A stretch of 64,000 nucleotides of DNA from Saccharina japonica (Eukaryota > Sar > Phaeophyceae > Laminariales > Laminariaceae), in NCBI GenBank assembly GCA_008828725.1, contig MEHQ01002289.1:627240-691239 (forward strand), in the 5' to 3' direction. Of the stretch, positions 33,087-41,768 are shown in pieces. Numbering within the stretch: the first letter of the stretch is position 1; each line of letters opens with the position of its first letter. The position numbers were made by a program, and so were the translations under genes. The notes under the pieces were generated by a model that saw nothing but the letters and a program-made list of their open reading frames with translations, was not told the DNA's origin and did no database searches.

Positions 33087-33869
33087 AAAGCGCGCTAATG
33101 CGTTCTGCTTTCTTGGTGGCCTGCTCCAACCTTTTCGCCTCCATAACCTCCACCAGCACGCGCCGCACTACTTGCGCCTCGTCCGAAAGCGCCTCGAGGG
33201 CGAGGGGTTCCGTCAACATCTCGACACCATCGTAGGCTTGGTCGAGTGTGCGGATGGCGTGTTGTCCGCTGCTCAAGATCACCTTGACTTCCTCCATGTC
33301 GAACCTGGTCTGGCTGATGTAGCCCTTGGATGTGACTGGATACCTCCGGGAAAACGCCCAGGAGGCTGCACACCTCGTTGGTTACCATCTACTCGCGCGA
33401 TGCCGGCTTCCGGTTGTTGCCAGCGTGCCTCCTGAAGTACTCCAAGATCATCTTCTTCAGCTCAAGCAACCGGGGCATCATCTTGTGTTGGCTGGTCCAC
33501 CTACTCGGGCGAGATGCAGACAACCGGCGAACAAACAAGTGGTAGGGGGGGAATGTACTCCACCTTCATGCACGGCTGTAGTCGTATGACCATAGACCCA
33601 AGGACTACACATAAAAATTAAAAATAGCATGGAGCTTTGACGCTACGAAATAGTTGCACTGTGTAACATAATACTACACCGGCCGATAAAAAAACACAAT
33701 TACAAAATTAGAATTAAACCAGCTGATAGAAACGGACGTTTACACAACTGCATTAGACTACCCCCCTAGACATTTCACCTATGAAACGAAAAAAATCAAA
33801 TAAACCAAACACCTACACGACAACCAAAAAAAAAACGTCGGAAGTCCAACTGCAATAAACAACTCGTAA

Positions 33870-34145
33870 TTACAAACGCGCGAAGCATTTACGCAAGTAT
33901 CTGGTGTCGTCGTACCTGATGAGCTGGTAGACTCTGGAAAACTCGCCCTGGAGTGTCTTGATGACCCTCAGCTCGGAGTTGGTGGCTGCTGAGTGGCTGA
34001 ACACGCCCACGCACGCCACGAGCCTCCTCATCAGCTTTTTAACTTTCGGGTTATAGCAGGTGTTGGCGCTAGTCGCAATCCTCAACGCCCATAACATGGC
34101 GGAGTTGAGACGGTGGACGTTGCACTTGATGACCTCGACATCCAA
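33870..34145 (-). pseudogene. hAT transposase middle segment
   Basis: 91 codons: HRLNSAMLWALRIATSANTC, KVKKLMRRLVACVGVFSHSA, GEFSRVYQLIRYDDTR. This is the family's CHALNL-like helix, the FFxHS segment and the D-TRW lead-in; the W is cut off by the insertion that follows. Confidence 0.75.
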
Positions 34146-34374
34146 CTTATAGTTTTAAGTTTTATGTCATGGCAGAGCACGAACTGCTGTATGTATATAT
34201 ATAATATTATATGAATCGGCGTAGATGAATACGGGTATTGCATCTTAAACTAGTGGTACCCCGAACCATGCCAGGGCGGGGCCGGTATAATAGCGGGCCA
34301 AAACAAAAATACTAAGAATAATTGGGCCACGATCCACACCCTATAACGCAATGCACTGATCAGGCAAGTTGACA

Positions 34375-34560
34375 CACGCAGTCAACCACGTACCAACCGG
34401 CCAACCGACACCCGCCCGCCCACACTCACCCACCCACTCACGTACTCACCGACACTCACTCACTCACACCCACCCACCAAACCACCGACCCACCCACCCA
34501 TCCACGTACGTACGCACCAACCGATCGACACAAGCACCAACCAATCCACCCACCCACAAT
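34375..34560 (+). repeat. CCAC/CTCA-rich low-complexity tract
   Basis: Imperfect CACCCACC and ACTCACTC words for about 180 bp; no strict unit. Confidence 0.7.
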
Positions 34561-34876
34561 AACAACAAAACAACAACAGCGGTGTGAAAGCAGTATACAG
34601 CAGCACCAGTACGTACAGCAATAGTAGTAGTAGTGGTAGTATATCACCCAGAAAGCAGCAGCATGCACGTACGTATAGTGGACACAAACAAAACGCTGGC
34701 AGCGATGCGCATCGCTTGTACGTACAGCAGTAGCCTCATTTTTTTGGTATCGGTTTTTGTACGTGTGGGCTTTTTTATTTTGAAATTTGTGTAAAAACGC
34801 CCAATTCGCGCTAGTTTGGGCCGATCTCGATTATGACCGAAGTTCTGAGGATCTATAGTTGTAGCGCGCAGAGGGG

Positions 34877-34897
34877 TTAGCGTTAGGGTTAGGGTTC
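34877..34897 (+). repeat. short interstitial telomere-like run
   Basis: TTAGCGTTAGGGTTAGGGTT abuts the truncated end of composite repeat C. Confidence 0.7.
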
Positions 34898-34898
34898 G

Positions 34899-36166
34899 GC
34901 ACACACCGCACACGCACGCACACGTGACACATGGGACACAGCAGTGCTCGTACAGCAGTAGTAGTGGTGGGATAGTAGTTGCAGAAGAAGTAGAAAAGAA
35001 TGCATCGAAGAAGGGGCTGAAACTCTCGACAACACCTGCCTACTACGTAAGAAATCCGCTTGGTTTGTGTTTGCTGTTTGTCTTATAAATGTGGGGTCTG
35101 GGTAGAATACAAAAAAAAAAAGACGGAAAAAAACATGCATCGCTGTGAGTGAGGATCGAACTCAAGCCTTCACATCCAAAATCGGACATGGTGACCATTT
35201 GATTATATTACAAAAAATTAATTGCCCAAATACCGGTACAGATTTATTTGTCGCGGCTTGCGCCAGATGCACGACAGGCCGCACATACACCATGCAAGCA
35301 CAGGCAGGCAGCAGGCAGGCAGCAGGCAGCAGCGCAGAAGAGAGACAGAGGTGTGGTGGTGATTGCTGATGACGGATGCAAGCCTCCGATGAAGCAACCA
35401 CTAGTAGCCACAGCAGAACACGGCGGACCCGCCACAGGAATGTCTTGCTGCTTGTGCTTCTAGGCGGGGCTGTGACCTCGTTTGTGTTCGCTGCATATTG
35501 TCTGATGTCTTGTGGAATTCTGATGCGAGCTTTTCATCAAAAAAGAAACACAAAAAATATATATGTACGTAAGAACAGTTGAGGTACGTCCACCTTCGAT
35601 CAAAGCGACCATTACATTTCAGGCCAAAGTGAAAGTGGGTCAGTCACACATATCAGCACAACAGAAAGGTAGATGGTGGATTATGGACAGCTTGCTCCGA
35701 TAAACACAGCTAGCCACAACAGTACAGCGCAGATAGGTGTGTCACCCACTCACGGTGTTACCTGCTGCTGGTGCTTATGCAGAGTAGTAACGTTGTGCTC
35801 TCTGCATGTTCTCTTTCTACCCGTCTGTGGTATACCGATATGTCTGCGCTCTCCTGTGTGTGCTCATGACCAGCTCGTGAAATCAGGGCAAACAACAGGA
35901 CATTACGTATTATTTACTGGCACGTACGTACACGTACGTACAAAAAACGCCTCACGCAGACAAACCAGGGAAATCGGCTTATCCACTCCCGCGGGAAAAA
36001 ACACTTTGAGCGCCCGCCACGCGAGCTACAGTGCTCGGATCAAGCTCAAACCTCGACGAATGTGTCCGGCCGGGCCTCCCGTGTCGGGGTACTTAGCGTT
36101 TTGCCGAAAAGTGTTCGTGCGAAGAGAAAAGTTGTGAAAAGTGCGAAAAATTCACAAACATAACTA
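34899..36166 (-). repeat. composite dispersed repeat, copy C
   Basis: Inverted relative to A and B. On plus it reads from CACACACCGCACACG through GGGGCTGAAACTCTCGACAA, the tRNA-like segment (35146-35215, minus), GCTAGCCACAACAGTACAGC, GAAATCGGCTTATCCACTCC and GAGCGCCCGCCACGCGAGC to TTCACAAACATAACTATACA. Its 3' module is missing, and truncation is next to the telomere-like run. Confidence 0.82.
35146..35215 (-). other. tRNA-like segment in composite repeat C (best preserved)
   Basis: On minus: AAATGGTCACCATGTCC, an anticodon-arm-like TCCGATTTTGGA, and TGAG-TTCGATC-CTCA, a 4-bp stem with a canonical 7-nt T loop. There is no convincing 7-bp acceptor stem. Confidence 0.55.
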
Positions 36167-36169
36167 TAC

Positions 36170-36300
36170 ACAAGGTTCCCCTCCGGGGCGTGCCTAGGGG
36201 AGTGGCGCAAGAACGAATTGACAACCATACAGACTCCGGTATTGTATCCTACGCGTGCATATGATATCATAGTATGACACGACGTCATTCATTATCTACA
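36170..36300 (-). repeat. 3' end of a further composite repeat copy
   Basis: ACAAGGTTCCCCTCCGGGGC and AGGGGAGTGGCGCAAGAAC, continuing into sequence like that before the 3' modules of A and B (ATACAA... ATATGAT on the opposite strand). It abuts the 5' end of copy C, implying a head-to-tail pair of which only this end remains. Confidence 0.6.
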
Positions 36301-36504
36301 TATTACCGTACAATGCAGGGTACATGCATACTTTTTAGAACTGTATCAAATGACCTGCGCGCTTTTGGGGGTAAAAAGACTTGGAAATAGTGTGGAACCC
36401 TTGCTATTGACTGCAAATGTTTAATAGATTTTCCTAACGATTCCGCCAAACATTATATTATGTTTGTCAGTGTGTTTATGTATGTCTTTGTTGTGTGTAG
36501 GGGC

Positions 36505-36770
36505 ACCACAGTTAACTTGGTTCTAGAAGGGGATCGAAATAGACTCGATTTCAGTGTTAGAGTAAAAATTATCATGGTTTTATGTGGGGGATCAAACATG
36601 ACTTGGTTTTTGTGTTGGGTTCGAAATTGGCCTGGTTTTGGTGCGGAGGGTCGAAATTGACTCTTTTTTTGTGTCAGGGCCGAAAATGACTGGTTTTAGT
36701 GGGGGATAAAAATTTACATGCTCTTTGTCTGCGGGCCGAAAATGACTTGACCTTGGTATGCGGGGTTAAA
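36505..36770 (+). repeat. about 30-bp minisatellite (TCGAAATTGACTTGGTTTT)
   Basis: Seven to eight diverged units, each with TCGAAATTGAC or CCGAAAATGAC, then TGGTTTT and GTGTGGGGG. No stop-free frame throughout. Confidence 0.75.
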
Positions 36771-37199
36771 AGGCGCACCGTATATTGTTATCCCCTAACC
36801 CACTGTTCGAACGACGCCCGAGATGACGAGATTCGAAAGATATCCAATATTTAGTGTGTAAGTATATGCAGCGCCTTACCCTATATCGACTGTGGATCTG
36901 CTGCACAGTTACCAGCAGCAGCACCAGCAAGCAGTGTATTGTTCGACCTGTGGCAGCATGCATGTATTTACTACGCAACAGCAGAGACCCCCAGCACTAC
37001 GTACGTACTGCGTTGTACTTTGTATTTAGTGTACGATTTTTGCCTGGGGTATTCTTCCACTCCAGAGCTTTTAGGAGCCTGTCCTGTGACCACTGACTAC
37101 CCCTTATAACAACAGATCGCAGGGTCCGATAAAAAAAATTCACACACAGTACAGTATAGTATGACGCCACAGCAATACAGGGCGGACAAAACTACCGCA

Positions 37200-38300
37200 C
37201 GCGCTTGATGCTGTTTCTTGCTCTGCACTGCTCGTGTGTTTTATTTGTTACGCACGTACATAATGCAAACATAAAACAAACTGAAGTGAAAGAAAAAGGA
37301 AAAATATGAACGAGAGTCTCGAACTTACGACTTCAAACAAATAACCGGGCATCGCACTCATTTGACCATATTACGAAAGAGCCAAAATATTTTTCATATT
37401 GGCGTGCAGGTGCACAGCAGTAAGTGCGTGACACACCGCACATACACACGCACAGCAGCAGCGTAGCAGAAAAGAGAGGTAGAGATGACCGATGACGGAT
37501 CATAGCCTCCGATAAAGCAACTACTGCTGGAGTCACAGCAGTACACCGCGGACCTGCCACATGCGCGTGATGTTGCCTGCTGCTGCTTGTGCTGCTGGGC
37601 GGGGTTGCAGCGTGTTGTGTGTGTTCTCTTTGCATGCTATCTCTGATGTCTAAAAGTTTGGTGATGTGCTTGGGGAAAAAACCCGCAACATCATAAATAT
37701 AATAACAGTCGCCGTACTCACACGTATTTAAAACGGTCCTTGCATTTCGGTCCAAACTGACGCTGGATATGTCATAAACACACAGCACAACAGCAAATAA
37801 TGCATAAGATAGGTGGCGGACTACGGACAATTCTATTCGATAAAACAACTACCCACAGCAGCAGTACAGCCCAGATGGATGTGCCACTCGAGTCACGCAC
37901 GATGTCCCCTACTGGTGTGGGCGACAACGCTGTAACGCCGTGCTCTGTGCATGTATGTTTTCTGTTGTCTATCTGGTACATGTTTCTGGCCTGTGTGCAT
38001 GTGAGAGCAAAAAACAGACAATATCTAAAACCAAAACAATACCTGGTATTATTTACTGGCACGTACGTACAAAAATAAGGCCTCATGCTGAGAACCCAGG
38101 AAATCGTCTTATTCACTCCCGCGGGAAAAAAAACTTCGAGCGCCCGCCACGCGAGCCACAGAGCTCGGATCGAGCCCAAACCTCGACCAATGTGTCCGGC
38201 CGGGCGTCCCGTGTCGGGGTACTTAGCGTTTTGCCAAAAAGCGCTCGCGCGAAGAGAAAAGTTGCGAAAAGTGCGAAAATTTCACAAACATAACTATACA
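37200..38300 (-). repeat. composite dispersed repeat, copy E
   Basis: Inverted like C. It carries the tRNA-like segment (37307-37385, minus; AGTTCGAGACTC T-arm-like), the CAGCAGCAGC stretch, GGAAATCGTCTTATTCACTC, GAGCGCCCGCCACGCGAGCC and TTCACAAACATAACTATACA at its 5' end. The boundary at 37200 is approximate. The 5' 180 bp is nearly identical to that of copy C, so these two are the youngest relatives. Confidence 0.8.
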
Positions 38301-39083
38301 TTTGACACTGTTAATAGTACCGATACTACTGCTGCTGCTGTTGTGTACGAGTATGTATGTCGAGATGTATATACTCTGTCCCGGTGCTTGTTCGCACGAC
38401 TGTACGTTCATCAGAGGTTTAAGTACGTCGTACTCAATACAAACCAAGTATCAAATCGTCAACACCAAAACGGAATCTTGTATCTTGCGTGTAGATCACG
38501 GGATAACAATAAATGAAATACGAGTACGTACGTACGAGTATACGAATACCGGAATAATACTAGAAATCGGAACCACTATTTCAAGAAAAACAGCAAGCTC
38601 TCGATGTGCGTTGCAGCGTGCACTGCCCGCATGCTCACGCCACACGGGCGCACGCGAGGCCCCGCCCGGTACAAACCAGGCCGGCGGGCACGTTAACCGA
38701 TAAATCGCCCGAAGACGTTCACCGCCTCGCGAGAGAAAGCCCCGACACGCGCGCATGCGGTATATATTTTCGTGGGTCTCGCAAGGTCCAAAACAGGGGG
38801 GAATCATCCCGCAAGGGACTGTCAGAAAATTTGGCGAGCCTGTGACAAAAAGGCAATACATCCTCAAACGAACGTACCCCCGTGAGCCTAGAGTTGGGCA
38901 CGGCCGAGACCGCCCTTGGCAGAGTAGGCAGAGCAGGGGTCGGCGAGCACGACGAGGGAGTTGCGTGCCGCCAGGTGGTCCTCATCCCCAGTTATCGCGA
39001 AAAGGGCAAAAATCTACGTCTAAGAAAAGCTGTCGAGCTCTCTCCGAGCAGCAGCTGCAATTTTGTACATGTATTTACAATAC

Positions 39084-39105
39084 ATATACCAGGTACCTGG
39101 TATAT
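39084..39105. repeat. perfect palindrome made of two TACCWGGTA motifs
   Basis: TATACCAGGTACCTGGTATA, extended by one paired base on each side, is a perfect 22-bp palindrome upstream of gene 2. Confidence 0.9.
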
Positions 39106-39248
39106 AATATGCACGCCCGTGAAGGGTGCTCGTTTGTTTGGTGACGGACGGACCTCATTTAGACCTCATGAAGACACATTTATTTGCTGAAATGTTCGTA
39201 CTCCTCTCCTCTTCTCTCCTCTTCTTTCCCGTTCTTGTTGGAGAGCAG

Positions 39249-39475
39249 ACCGGTCGATATCTCCGACCTGAACTTAGACCTGTCCGACGGCAATGGCGAT
39301 GACGATGACGATGACGACGATGAGGACGAGATTACCATCGACGCCTCGGTGGACGACGAAGACATCGACAAGATCACGGGCGGTCGCGATGGCGGTGGTG
39401 GTGGGAGCAACCTTCCGCCCTATCTGCGCAAGCTTCTCCAGGACAAGGCGGGTGGCACATGGTTTTTACCGGGGT
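39249..39475 (+). CDS. gene 2 upstream exon (acidic)
   Basis: The acceptor lies in TTGGAGAGCAG after a long C/T-rich run. The frame gives RPVDISDLNLDLSDGNG, eight Asp, EDEITIDASVDDEDIDK and LPPYLRKLLQDKAGG before TAG at 39475. A donor at GCGG|GTGGCA would be phase 1, and the next known exon needs phase 0; I see no plausible phase-0 donor. Confidence 0.6.
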
Positions 39476-41768
39476 AGATGGGATGGCTGGTGGGTGCAGT
39501 AGGTAGGTAGGGTAGATGGGTGTGTACGTGGTTGGCGTAGGTAAGGGTAGGGCAGTACTTGAGAGGTGCCATGGTATGGTACCATGTACCATGTACCTGG
39601 TATCATAGGCATTAATAGGTGCGAGGGTAAAAGTAAGGTTTATAGATAAGTCGGTAAGACATATCTGACACCTGGTACCAGGTAGGTAAGTAACCCGCAG
39701 CGGCGCACGAGTTGCTTGGGGCTGGTTTGGATTTGCGGGAAATAATTTCGGGGGTTGGGGGGGGGAGGGGCTCCGTATTGTACAGTAAGTTGTGGTCTTA
39801 GTTTACCGTTACCGAAAAGCCCTTTGTCGTCTTCGTCGTTGAAAACGCTCTTCGATGCCGATGCTGATGGGTACAAGCACGAATCGGGCCGACAAAAATT
39901 AAAGGCCCGGTTTCGACCTCCCACAGAGCTTCTGCAGCTACTTATATCGTGCTTCATCACATCACCACGGCATTGAAAATAGAAGTCAAGCCCATGTACC
40001 CCCTCCCCTCCCGCTCCCCCCCCCCCTCCCCACTCGGCCCTTGACTCTGTTTTTCTGGACTTAACAAGACTCATACCAGGTATGAAACACTAAAAACAAT
40101 ATCTTGAAACTCAAATACAAACTCAAAAACTCACTAACTGGAAGAGTTTATTTTAAAACTTGAAAAATATAAAAAACGAAACAGGTGAAGGAAGCGGTGA
40201 GCAAGACGGACCTGAAGGCCANCCCCCCCCCCTCCCCACTCGGCCCTTGACTCTGTTTTTCTGGACTTAACAAGACTCATACCAGGTATGAAACACTAAA
40301 AACAATATCTTGAAACTCAAATACAAACTCAAAAACTCACTAACTGGAAGAGTTTATTTTAAAACTTGAAAAATATAAAAAACGAAACAGGTGAAGGAAG
40401 CGGTGAGCAAGACGGACCTGAAGGCCATCATCAGGCGCCGTGACGGCACCGACGCCGGAGGACCGAAGGACGCCGGGGCCGACTGGGATTTCAAAGACGG
40501 CATTCCTGTTTCAGCGGGGGGAGGGGACGGATGGGGCGACAGTCGGCGCAGTCGAGAAGGCGGTGCGGGCAGGGGATCTGGGTCTCGGAAAGACGATGAT
40601 GAGGATGATGAAGACGAGGGTAATGTGAGGGAGTCGAGGGAATTGACACGGGAGACGGTGGATGCTGTGAGGAAACTAGCGGCGGCGGGAATGATCGAGG
40701 ATAAGGAAAAGCGCTTGCTTCTTGCCGACGTGATTCGGTGAGTGTGGGCGCTGGGGATGGTGGTGGTGATGTTCATGATCGTGTTGGGGATGGTTTAAAT
40801 GGGAATAACGTTCCCTCCCTCTCATATTATGCTGTGCTGATGATGGTGATCGCTTCCATGGTCATGGTAAGATCATTGCGATGAGGATGATGACGGTGAC
40901 GGTGAAGACGGTGAGTAGGGTTGTGATTATCGTGAGGATGAAGACGGCGATGCAAACCTCGACTAGACGCACGCTACATACGGCCGCCCGATACAAGGAC
41001 CTATATATGATAACCGGAACATTAGGCTGGAGACGAGAGGCTCAACAATTTTGACCTCCTTGTGACATACTAACGTTTAATTTCACAAAATTGTCTTAAT
41101 TAGGAACTAATCGTGGACAAAAAACGCTACTTGGATCATTACACCCATGACACTACGTATATACACACGTGATTCGATAATCGAGTTTACGGTATATCTT
41201 GTCCAAGCGCTTTGTTTTTTTAATCCTCGCCCCTTCCCTCCTACCCTTGCCACCTCTTTTGTTTAACTCAGAAATGCCTCGTCCGATGGACCTTCCATCA
41301 CCGAGGTGGCGTTTGAGGTGCTGGTGGGAGGGGGCATGGGGCGAGAATTCGACCCGACGGGGTGCGAGGAGTTCGTCGACCAGTGCAAGGCTTTCGCCAT
41401 TCAGCTGGCGGACGAGCAGAGAAGGTGATCCCACCCGCCTGTCGTGCCTTGCGTGCGGATCGTGTCAGTCGTGCTGGTCATGCGAGTCGTGCGGGTCGGG
41501 ATTTTCTGCTGCGGGGGCAGGCACCGTGGAAAGCCTGGCCTGCTTCTGGATGCTTAAAAGAGTACCACATCGCGCTGTCTATCCCCTGACCTGTAAAACT
41601 AAATAACAGGAAATGCATCTCACCCGACGCCCCCCGACCCCCTATACCGCACCCCGCGGCCGTCCCCTCTCGCCCACAACGCCTTCTCTCCACGTACGAA
41701 CTCCTTTCTTTGCGTTTGCATTTTTCAGCCAACGGCGGCGGTGGTGGAAGTTCTGGGCGAGGAGGTAG
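39249..41768 (+). CDS. gene 2: acidic helical protein, not recognised (at least four exons)
   Basis: Exons supported by frame and splice sites: about 39249 to 39460-39475, 40391-40737, 41272-41424 and 41729-41768. The last two junctions are exact (phase 2, CG|A and AG|C). The protein starts in this model with an acidic region (DGNGDDDDDDDDEDEITID), then PPYLRKLLQDKAG, a basic helix VKEAVSKTDLKAIIRRR, a Gly/Asp-rich linker, the helical ELTRETVDAVRKLAAAGMIE and DKEKRLLLADVIRNASSDGP, then EVLVGGGMGREFDPTGCEEF and FAIQLADEQRR, ending WWKFWARR. I recognise no family. The true start is not found, and exon 1 does not join exon 2 in frame, so an exon is missing, possibly because of the assembly seam at 40222. 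Confidence 0.65.
40016..40427 (+). repeat. 206-bp direct duplication across a single N (probable assembly seam)
   Basis: 40016-40221 and 40223-40427 are identical as far as I can compare, and the only N in the window (40222) lies between them. The first copy ends 37 bp into exon 40391's sequence. This is what two overlapping but unmerged contig ends look like. Confidence 0.85.
40391..40737 (+). CDS. gene 2 exon (helical, 115 codons)
   Basis: The acceptor is AAAACGAAACAG and the donor CG before GTGAGT (phase 2). The frame is clear: VKEAVSKTDLKAIIRRRDGT, a linker with KDDDEDDEDEGN, then ELTRETVDAVRKLAAAGMIE and DKEKRLLLADVIR. Confidence 0.75.
40755..40945 (+). repeat. GATGGT/GATGAT-rich tract in gene 2 intron
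   Basis: Degenerate GATGGTGGTG and GATGAGGATGA words directly after the donor. Confidence 0.6.
41272..41424 (+). CDS. gene 2 exon (EVLVGGGMGREFDPTG)
   Basis: The acceptor is TTGTTTAACTCAG and the donor AGAAG before GTGATC. It joins both neighbours in frame and encodes ASSDGPSITEVAFEVLVGGG and MGREFDPTGCEEFVDQCKAF. Confidence 0.78.
41729..41768 (+). CDS. gene 2 last exon (WWKFWARR tail)
   Basis: The acceptor is GCATTTTTCAG. It completes a Ser codon, then reads QRRRWWKFWARR and TAG. The tail is short, basic and aromatic. Confidence 0.65.

Larger units (their letters stand above)
32355..34145 (-). mobile_element. broken hAT-family transposase gene
   Basis: Minus-strand pieces in family order. 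34145-33870 has LMRRLVACVGVFSHSAATNS and LIRYDDTR. About 33530-33390 has SQHKMMPRLLELKKMILEYF. 33297-33070 has LSSGQHAIRTLDQAYDGVEM. 33086-32355 has the C-terminal dimerisation region with ERNVSAPSNIIGTLRSSMLP and DKVERMVFLRLNR. The copy is dead: an in-frame TAG interrupts at about 33387, one-base shifts occur near 33330 and near 33080, and about 370 bp of A/T-rich foreign or intron-like sequence splits the DDTR and W-TSQH parts. The N-terminal BED finger and catalytic start are absent. I could not find terminal inverted repeats. Confidence 0.82.

Noticed and set aside
35146-35215. tRNA gene on the minus strand
   Set aside because: Good T loop, but no acceptor stem; part of a dispersed repeat with diverged copies.
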